From the NCBI GenBank assembly GCA_900455155.1, contig UGUC01000003.1, positions 62,001-126,000 of the forward strand: a DNA stretch of 64,000 nucleotides, in the 5' to 3' direction. Made by a program: the position numbers and the translations under genes. This stretch comes from Providencia stuartii (GTDB lineage Bacteria > Pseudomonadota > Gammaproteobacteria > Enterobacterales > Enterobacteriaceae). Below the pieces are notes generated by a model. It was not told where the DNA came from. It saw nothing but the letters and a program-made list of their open reading frames with translations, and did not search any database. Below, piece by piece: positions 58,151-64,000 of this stretch. Every line of letters begins with the position of its first letter. The stretch's first letter is position 1.

Positions 58151-58433
58151 TAACCGTAAAGTAATTCAAAAAGGAGATACCACATCAACGGGCGTTACTG
58201 TATTAGAAAGAAGCGATGTTGCTAGTCAGAAAGATATCGATATCGCTACAGAGGGTATGAAAGTCTTTTGTCCGGCGTGTAAAAAAACAGGCACTATCAA
58301 GGCCGTAATAATGCCTCCTAGGGTAAAAACTATTCACGTCGTATTGCAAATAGCACTTATCTGGAATTGGAGAAAACCGATTAGCCGCACCAATCTAGTT
58401 GTTTTGAGGGGTCGTGTACGCGTAGGCATGTGA
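58134..58433 (+). CDS. PAAR-like protein, probably truncated or frameshifted
   Basis: A 99-residue ORF. The first 56 residues (CTIDNRKVIQKGDTTSTGVT, VLERSDVASQKDIDIATEGM, VFCPACKKTGTIK) show the PAAR pattern: KGDxTxxG...VLE, a repeated beta strand, then CPxCxxxG. PAAR proteins cap type VI secretion spikes. The remaining residues are not PAAR-like, and another frame shows more typical text (NYSRRIANSTYLELEKTD), so a shift near 58303 is likely. There is no VgrG or T6SS core gene in the window, so this is an orphan or relic. Confidence 0.5.
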   Translation: MRCTIDNRKVIQKGDTTSTGVTVLERSDVASQKDIDIATEGMKVFCPACKKTGTIKAVIMPPRVKTIHVVLQIALIWNWRKPISRTNLVVLRGRVRVGM

Positions 58434-58453
58434 TTAAAAAATTAAATGATGGG

Positions 58454-58909
58454 TTATCGAAACTGTTCAAAAATCATATCACCTGAAAAACCTCGATACT
58501 GTAAATAACGGACTTGCTTGCTTTTTTCTTTAAAGTCGCGAGGAATTTCATCGCCGAATTTTTTACAACGCACATCCGTCGCAAGCTCAAACCAATCCAC
58601 ATCAAGCTGCTCAAACTGCTGTTCAATTAAAGTCGCAGTAAAACCTTTTTGGCGTAATTCCTGCTTGATCCGTAATGGTCCATAACCTTTACGAATATAA
58701 CTACGTAACTGTAGCTCTATGACGCGAGTATCATTCAGGAAATGCTGTTCACCTAAACGTTCAATTACCCGCTCAATCAACGGCTCGTCAATAATACCGT
58801 CATTTTTTTCATACATACGCCGTTTCATGCGTGCTGATAATTCCGCCGTTCCGTAATCACGGCGAGACAGCATAAATAACGCATATTGATATAATTCAGT
58901 TTCATTCAT
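58454..58909 (-). CDS. recX: Regulatory protein RecX
   Basis: RecX inhibits RecA filament growth. The 151-residue product has three-helix repeats: YALFMLSRRDYGTAELSARM, IERLGEQHFLNDTRVIELQL, SYIRKGYGPLRIKQELRQKG, and the C-terminal YLQYRGFSGDMIFEQFR. The start MNETELYQYA at 58909 is preferred over a longer frame because the region before it contains the terminator of the upstream gene. recX normally follows recA; here it does not. Confidence 0.9.
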   Translation of the reverse strand: MNETELYQYALFMLSRRDYGTAELSARMKRRMYEKNDGIIDEPLIERVIERLGEQHFLNDTRVIELQLRSYIRKGYGPLRIKQELRQKGFTATLIEQQFEQLDVDWFELATDVRCKKFGDEIPRDFKEKSKQVRYLQYRGFSGDMIFEQFR

Positions 58910-58926
58910 ATACGACACTCTGTAAT

Positions 58927-58951
58927 AAAAATGGGTACTCAAAGTACCCAT
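58927..58951 (-). terminator. Terminator of the DUF4026 gene
   Basis: On the minus strand ATGGGTACT pairs with AGTACCCAT around TTG and is followed by TTTTATT. It lies 40 bases past the DUF4026 stop codon and just upstream of recX. Confidence 0.85.
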
Positions 58952-58990
58952 TCTATACGCTAAATTATCCGAGTGCAGCTAAGCAGAGAT

Positions 58991-60451
58991 TTAATGCACT
59001 TGAGACCCAGACAGTAATTTATAAATGGTATCCGGAGTATAATTACCGTCTTGGTAATAGATGGTCCAGTCGGTGATATCATCACGAGTCAAAGGATATA
59101 CTTCCCCTTCCTGCATCGTCTTCACATAGAAAGGATGATTGATCAAGCGCCCCTCAAACTGATCACCGTTCCATGAAACGGGTTCAAACCACATATGCTC
59201 ATGGCCATCGTAGTCATCTTCCTCGTCACGATAACCGATGCCACATTTCACCAAGAAACGCCATTCGCTCTCTTCTTCGGTGTCTGATTTTCCAAGTAGC
59301 TTAGAAAAGAAGCCTTTTTTCTGTACTACAGGTTTCGGACCATAGTTATCCAGCATATGGGTAAAGTATTCCCAACGCAATTTAGCCTTACGAGACATAT
59401 CCGCCGTTTCTTCGTCGGTACGCATAAACATCATGGCGTTTTGATCTTCAAAACCTTTAAAAAAGCTTTCTAAAACTGGTTCTTCTTGTGTCACTCTAAA
59501 GAGCATCACAGACGGATGTTGATGAGACTCATCACGATCCTGCCAATCCCCCATAAAACGGTTGGAATCAGCATCGCCAAATTCATAATTCATCTCTTCG
59601 AGTGGTTTCAAATTATCAATTGGCGTTGATTGCCCAACATGTTTTAAGCCTTCTTCAAACGGTAGCGCCACTAAATACTCATAACCACTTTCTGTTTGTC
59701 CGATAAAAATTGGTTCATTAAACTCAATTTTGCCATGTGTAATGCTGTTATTAACAAAGCTCCAAAATAGCTCTGGAATACCGTAATAAGAAGCAATCGG
59801 ATGTGGAATAATGATTTCCGCTTCGGATAAGCCACAACGTGCAAGGCCATGCGTGTGGAACCAATACATGGTTGGGCCACGCTCCTCGTTCTCTTGCTCT
59901 TCACTTTCGTCATGATCATAAATAGCGTGAACAACATATAAAGAATCGATACTTGGCATTAAGTCATCGATAAGTTGGAAATTTAACCATTCACGAGTAA
60001 AGACTTTCCCTGCCGCCGATAAATCAAGCCCCAACAATAAATCAGGGACTAATATTTGAATAAGTTTTAGTTGCTGTAGATAGCTAACCAATGGCTGGTC
60101 TCGAAATAGACACTCAACAATCACCGCTTGCGGTGCAGCGCTTGCCTCTGCATACAATTCCGGGCTGATTGGATCGGTTGAAAAATAGGGATTAATGACG
60201 TACTCAGGATCACTATCCACTAATGAGACATAAAAACGCAGTTCTTCTTCTCCGCGTTTACATGAAAAGAAAAAATCACTTTCACTTTCAGGTAAATAAT
60301 CAATTTCACCTTCAGTAAAATAGTCTTGCTCTTCTAAACGTAGCTCTAAGAGAGATAACGTTAATTCAGAGGCAGGGATTGCCACCATCATAGATGCTTC
60401 TTTTTCACCTTTACCGGCGGCAATATCGAGGTATTGTTGTTTATTATTCAT
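58991..60451 (-). CDS. DUF4026/DUF2314 protein
   Basis: A 486-residue acidic cytosolic protein. The N-terminal part (about 1-330) matches the DUF4026 pattern with HTHGLARCGLSEAEIIIPHP. The C-terminal 70 residues match DUF2314: MWFEPVSWNGDQFEGRLINH, VYPLTRDDITDWTIYYQDGN, TPDTIYKLL. A basic linker (QKKGFFSKLLGKSD) joins them. Function unknown; such proteins are scattered in enterobacteria and often sit near toxin or stress genes. Frame complete, transcribed alone, ends in a terminator. Confidence 0.8.
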   Translation of the reverse strand: MNNKQQYLDIAAGKGEKEASMMVAIPASELTLSLLELRLEEQDYFTEGEIDYLPESESDFFFSCKRGEEELRFYVSLVDSDPEYVINPYFSTDPISPELYAEASAAPQAVIVECLFRDQPLVSYLQQLKLIQILVPDLLLGLDLSAAGKVFTREWLNFQLIDDLMPSIDSLYVVHAIYDHDESEEQENEERGPTMYWFHTHGLARCGLSEAEIIIPHPIASYYGIPELFWSFVNNSITHGKIEFNEPIFIGQTESGYEYLVALPFEEGLKHVGQSTPIDNLKPLEEMNYEFGDADSNRFMGDWQDRDESHQHPSVMLFRVTQEEPVLESFFKGFEDQNAMMFMRTDEETADMSRKAKLRWEYFTHMLDNYGPKPVVQKKGFFSKLLGKSDTEEESEWRFLVKCGIGYRDEEDDYDGHEHMWFEPVSWNGDQFEGRLINHPFYVKTMQEGEVYPLTRDDITDWTIYYQDGNYTPDTIYKLLSGSQVH

Positions 60452-60687
60452 TATATAAGCCTATAATTTATTTACTCGGCAAAGGATAGCAGCTTAGTCT
60501 ATCGTTTTATATTGTGAATAATCTTAACGAATTCATATTAAAATGATTATCTGTATATTTGGAAATAGTCATTATTCGACAACAACTTATTCTACTTTTC
60601 AATCCGAAGTCACTCAGGCACAATAACCTTAATTCAACTATCCTCTTGGATACTCTCTTTTATGACATTTAAATATGGGCTTTAGAT
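60452..60687. other. Divergent gap between the DUF4026 gene and a small protein gene
   Basis: About 235 AT-rich bases between divergent starts. No further ORF or clear regulatory element seen; promoters for both neighbours must lie here. Confidence 0.4.
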
Positions 60688-60870
60688 ATGGCAGAACTCA
60701 CCAAAGAGCAAAAACAGTACGTTGATCAGCTCGCGATGGAGCGTGTTTTTGATATGAACAATGATGATGTTTTGATCAATGCATTAGAGCAAAAAGTACA
60801 CCAAATGGAAGATCATTTAAAAGCCTACTTCCATGAGCGTGTGCATTTTCATCAAAACAAACAGAAATAA
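60688..60870 (+). CDS. Small helical protein of unknown function (60 aa)
   Basis: A 60-residue soluble, charged protein predicted helical throughout (LTKEQKQYVDQLAMERVFDM, LINALEQKVHQMEDHLKAYF), ending in a His-rich tail (FHERVHFHQNKQK). The ATG has a weak upstream GGGCTT/AGAT, but a clear terminator 16 bases after the stop supports a discrete transcript. The heptad-like pattern in the middle could form a coiled coil. No family recognised. Confidence 0.6.
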   Translation: MAELTKEQKQYVDQLAMERVFDMNNDDVLINALEQKVHQMEDHLKAYFHERVHFHQNKQK

Positions 60871-60886
60871 TCAGACGATCGTCAAT

Positions 60887-60909
60887 AAAAGAAGCTCCCC
60901 GCTTCTTTT
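60887..60909 (+). terminator. Rho-independent terminator of the small protein gene
   Basis: AAAAGAAGC (60887-60895) pairs with GCTTCTTTT (60901-60909) around TCCCC, with A- and T-tracts on the two sides. Confidence 0.85.
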
Positions 60910-61086
60910 ATTGTTTGTGAACACTTCCTTCTCAATCTAATAGACTATAAAAAGTAATTGACCAAGCTCAAGTTTTCTTCAAACACAGCATTTAACGCCA
61001 TCTATTAATTCCCCTATTATGCTAAACTTATCACTCGTCTTTTATAGACTTGTTTTCCCTTGTTTATTTCAATGTTGAGCCTATTT

Positions 61087-62090
61087 ATGACACGCATTCA
61101 ACTTAGCAAAGCGTTGCTACTCTCTTGTTGTTTTTCTATTCCTGTCAGCTTTGCTGATAGTGATCGCCCACTTTTTTCAATCACCATGAGTGAGTCTGGC
61201 GTTCCACAAAATAACAGCGAAGGTGGTATTACGCGCTCATCCTCAAGCGAATCTCGTGTATTACCAATTTTGGGGCGATGAAGCACGCGCCCGCGGTTAC
61301 GATATCCCAGAGCCTTTTGGTGTGAGCTACGGCTATATGAACCTGCGTCAAGATGTTGTCGTGGATAAAATCGGTTTTATTTCTAATTCAAATATGGACT
61401 TAGAGAAATTACTCCATATCGAAACTGGGCATACACGTAGTAAAAATGAGTCACATGTCTTAAAGTTTGATGCTTGGGTGTTCCCTTTTATGAATGTGTA
61501 TGGGCTCTATGGAAAAAACAAAAGGAACATCAAAAACAAATCTAAATAACGTAGAAGCCCGAATGAAATTACCTTGGGGCACAGATTGGATTATCCCTAT
61601 CGGGAAGAATTTACCTTTCGAATTAGAGTATGAAGGGAAAACATACGGCGGTGGTGTCACTTTTGCTGGCGGGTACAACCAATTCTTTACAACCTTAGAT
61701 GCTAACTATACTAGAACAAATCTAGATATTTTAGACGGCGATATCTCAGCCTTAGTTATTACCCCACGTGTGGGTTATGAGTTTATTTTTGATCCTCTGA
61801 TTAGCGGTCAAGGAAATACAAAAATTCAAGTTTGGACTGGTGCTATGTACCAAGATATTACCCAACGTTTTAAAGGGGATATCAGTAAGCTTGATCTACC
61901 TCCTGACTTAAGCAAATGGATGATATTTGCACCCGGTGACACAAAATTCGATGTTAAACAACATCTTGCCCATAAATGGAATAACATTGTCGGCGCACGC
62001 GTTGAACTGACTCGCAATTTTAATGTTCTGACCGAAGTTGGCTTTAATAACCGCAATAGTTTTTATATCTCAGGTGAGTTTCGTTTTTAA
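61087..62090 (+). CDS. Outer-membrane beta-barrel protein of unknown function (two apparent frameshifts)
   Basis: Restored length 333 aa. Signal peptide MTRIQLSKALLLSCCFSIPV ends near SFA|DSDRP. The body is a run of amphipathic strands: SYGYMNLRQDVVVDKIGFIS, LPFELEYEGKTYGGGVTFAG, FFTTLDANYTRTNLDILDGD, IQVWTGAMYQDI, ending NSFYISGEFRF with a terminal Phe, the usual barrel ending. Extra G near 61222 (GAAGGTGG; one fewer restores NSEVVLRAHPQANLVYYQFW) and an extra A in a six-A run near 61512 explain the breaks. The stop TAA overlaps the next ATG (TAATG). First gene of a three-gene coupled operon. Confidence 0.75.
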
Positions 62091-63241
62091 TGCTGCAGCA
62101 ACAACACTCTTCTTTATTAAGGCTGACACTGCTCAGCCTTTTTATTGCCCTCCCCACGCAAGCGGAACTGCTACCTGATCGGCAAAAAATTGATGGCTGG
62201 TTAAATGATCTTGGTGGTACAAACCATTTCGATGAGAGTAAAACCATTGATTGGGGGTTATTGCCCGGCCCTTTCTACACCCCCGAAATGGGGATTGGTA
62301 TAGGTACTGCATTAGTGGGGTTATACCGCATTGATAAAAATGATAAAGAGACTCAACCGTCTTCAATAGGTTTAAGTGGCTTTGCCTCTTCTACAGGCGC
62401 ATTTGGCGTTAACTTTACCAACTATAACTTTATTGACCATGACCAATGGCGGTTATTTGTTTCTGGTACGTTAAACAATATTCCAACCTACTATTGGGGG
62501 AAAGGTTACGCCGCCGGTAAGAATGACCATAATAAAGAAAAATATCACTCTCAAGAATTTGAAATTACGCCTCGTGCACTCTATCGTCTCACCGACGCTA
62601 CTTATATTGGGCTCGGCTGGAACTTTTCTTCTATTAATGCTAACGACCCTGATGATGGTGCTAAACGTTATTTTCAACAATCAATTGGCGGGCAGTCTGT
62701 TATTAATTCAGGCATGAGTGCCTACTTTAGTTATGATACACGCGACTTTTTGCCAAATGCGCATCACGGGCAGGCTTTCGAAGCGGTCTACACTTATTTT
62801 TCGCCGAGTTTTGGCAGCGATACACGTTTTCAAAGTACCCAATTACAATACGCCTATTACCACGAGCTCACTGAAAACACAGTCATAGCACTCGATAACT
62901 ATGCACGATTTACCACGGGTGAAGTACCATGGGATCAGCTGTCATTATTAGGTAACGCCAATCGTATGCGAGGCTACTATGAAGGTCGCTATCGCGATAA
63001 TAATATTTTTACGACACAATTAGAGTTACGGCATAAACTCGATTGGCGTCATGGTATCGTCGGCTGGGTAGGTACAGGCACGATGAGCAATAAAACGGCT
63101 GAATTAGGTGAAGGTCATTGGTTGCCTACCACGGGTATCGGTTATCGTTTTGAATTCAAACCACGTATGAATGTACGGCTCGATTTTGGGGTTGGTCGCA
63201 ATAGCACTGGTTTTTATTTTCAAGTAGGGGAAGCTTTTTAA
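62090..63241 (+). CDS. BamA/TamA-family outer-membrane barrel protein
   Basis: A 383-residue protein. The signal peptide (LLRLTLLSLFIALPTQA|ELLPDR) is followed by a short N-terminal segment and a 16-strand barrel of the surface-antigen (D15) type. Signatures: FSYDTRDFLPNAHHGQAFEA, and the conserved loop-6-like motif LLGNANRMRGYYEGRYRDNN, with RMRGY in place of the VRGY/IRGF lock. The final strand is STGFYFQVGEAF with terminal Phe. No POTRA domains are present. It overlaps both neighbours by TAATG, so the three genes are translationally coupled. Confidence 0.85.
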   Translation: MLQQQHSSLLRLTLLSLFIALPTQAELLPDRQKIDGWLNDLGGTNHFDESKTIDWGLLPGPFYTPEMGIGIGTALVGLYRIDKNDKETQPSSIGLSGFASSTGAFGVNFTNYNFIDHDQWRLFVSGTLNNIPTYYWGKGYAAGKNDHNKEKYHSQEFEITPRALYRLTDATYIGLGWNFSSINANDPDDGAKRYFQQSIGGQSVINSGMSAYFSYDTRDFLPNAHHGQAFEAVYTYFSPSFGSDTRFQSTQLQYAYYHELTENTVIALDNYARFTTGEVPWDQLSLLGNANRMRGYYEGRYRDNNIFTTQLELRHKLDWRHGIVGWVGTGTMSNKTAELGEGHWLPTTGIGYRFEFKPRMNVRLDFGVGRNSTGFYFQVGEAF

Positions 63242-64000
63242 TGTTACAGCGATTAATCATGCTTATATTCACTTTATTATTAGCAGCATGCCAAAGCACT
63301 ACCCCCTACAAGCTACCCAGCGTCCTTCCTGAGCTGAGTAGTGATACTCACGAATCAGCGACTCAGACATGGCCAGTATTATCCCCTCTAGCACCGCCTC
63401 AAGGCCTAAGAGCCTGTTGCGCTTTTGGCTATGATCTGCACGCACAACTTTGGGGTATCCCAGTTCCTTTCTATACGATCGATAATATCGTCGAAGCCGA
63501 TAAGTTAGGTGAACATCATTACAATGATAGCTTTTTCGGGGCCACCGCCGCTTTAATGGGCGTGAGTAAGGAAAAAGTTGGCCTGTTATATAGCGAGAAA
63601 GGCGGGTTTATCGATATTTCCCATGTCAGGGACACGGCTGACTATACCCTCTTTTTGTTTAGTCAAATTTACCCAAAACTGGGGGAAGGCTGGACGCTCA
63701 AATTAAGTGATGAACTGGCTAGCCGACAAATCGTCTTCCACTCATTTGCACCCCCGACTTCCGCTCAGGAGCGTTATACACTTAGCGCTTATTTAGCAGC
63801 AAAATTGGCATTCCAGCTAGCAGCTTGGCATGAAATTGCCCAATGGTATGGTTACCAATCTGTTCCCGGCTTTTCCGAGGGGATCTCAGCTTTTTCACCA
63901 GAAGACCTCTATTCCAACCTACTTGGTGCCCGTTTAGCCATGACATTAATTTTACAGGGGAGAGCGCAATCATTGCCGATGTTCTCTCAATCTCTGGAAA
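63241..64000 (+). CDS. DUF4056 lipoprotein (cut by window edge)
   Basis: At least 253 residues are visible; the C-terminus lies outside. Type II signal peptide LIMLIFTLLLAACQSTTPYK has the lipobox LAAC, with lipidation at Cys17. The pattern GLRACCAFGYDLHAQLWGIP, VPFYTIDNIVEADKLGEHHY and NDSFFGATAALMGVSKEKVG matches DUF4056, an uncharacterised family of periplasmic or outer-membrane lipoproteins. It starts at the TAATG overlap with the BamA-like gene. The function of this three-gene set is not known to me. Confidence 0.8.
   Translation, partial: MLQRLIMLIFTLLLAACQSTTPYKLPSVLPELSSDTHESATQTWPVLSPLAPPQGLRACCAFGYDLHAQLWGIPVPFYTIDNIVEADKLGEHHYNDSFFGATAALMGVSKEKVGLLYSEKGGFIDISHVRDTADYTLFLFSQIYPKLGEGWTLKLSDELASRQIVFHSFAPPTSAQERYTLSAYLAAKLAFQLAAWHEIAQWYGYQSVPGFSEGISAFSPEDLYSNLLGARLAMTLILQGRAQSLPMFSQSLE

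Noticed and set aside
1..64000. CRISPR arrays, tRNA or rRNA genes, insertion sequences, prophage
   Set aside because: No regularly spaced repeats, no tRNA cloverleaf with CCA end, no transposase or integrase motifs were seen. The structured leader RNA at 16.2 kb is not a tRNA.

Overview
The window reads as a chromosomal segment of a gammaproteobacterium of the Morganellaceae, most likely Providencia or a close relative. The housekeeping proteins (Alr, DnaB, Qor, DusA, SpeC, DeoK/DeoC, RtcB, SoxR, DcuC) look like enterobacterial orthologues, the fimbrial locus resembles Proteus/Providencia MR/P-type operons, and the base composition is moderately AT-rich. No rRNA, tRNA, CRISPR array or intact mobile element was seen. 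One technical point dominates the reading. At least 36 single-base insertions, nearly all a duplicated base or a lengthened homopolymer, interrupt 20 otherwise well-preserved genes. No deletion or internal nonsense codon was needed to restore any of them. I treat these as sequence errors and annotate the genes at full length, stating each break.

Layout. 0-10 kb: alr (partial), dnaB, qor, dusA, a HisN-like phosphatase, a DUF6882-like protein, a nucleoside hydrolase, ornithine decarboxylase and a YnaI-type mechanosensitive channel. 10-14.4 kb: DUF2750, a divergent deoxyribose locus (deoK / deoC-deoR-type regulator) and RNase Z. 14.4-19.7 kb: an RNA-repair locus with RtcR, a sigma-54 promoter, two candidate structured RNAs, a slipin, the RtcB ligase and a nucleotidyltransferase, but no rtcA. 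19.8-21.7 kb: a WYL regulator, a glutathione transferase and a DoxX protein.

22-32.8 kb is the most unusual part. An AraC-type regulator faces a tight six-gene operon encoding an MFS transporter, an SDR-MoaF fusion, a YtcJ-like amidohydrolase, a class II HDAC-like deacetylase, a protein with three tandem Rid-like domains and a free-standing MoaF paralogue. A ChiP-like porin diverges from it. Together they suggest uptake and breakdown of an N-acylated amine or aminosugar-like compound, but the substrate is unknown.

33-41 kb: a chaperone-usher fimbrial operon headed by an MrpJ-like regulator, after a long AT-rich leader. 42-44.3 kb: a two-module HNH-like protein and a Na+/H+ antiporter. 44.9-50.4 kb: soxR and a divergent mexGHI-like efflux operon with a textbook SoxR box in a 19-bp spacer, ending in a short unknown ORF. 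50.4-57.4 kb: an orphan arnT, metY, an HAAAP amino-acid transporter and dcuC. 57.5-58.4 kb: decayed sequence with a PAAR-like remnant. 58.4-64 kb: recX, a DUF4026/DUF2314 protein, a small helical protein, and a translationally coupled operon of two outer-membrane barrels and a DUF4056 lipoprotein cut by the window edge.
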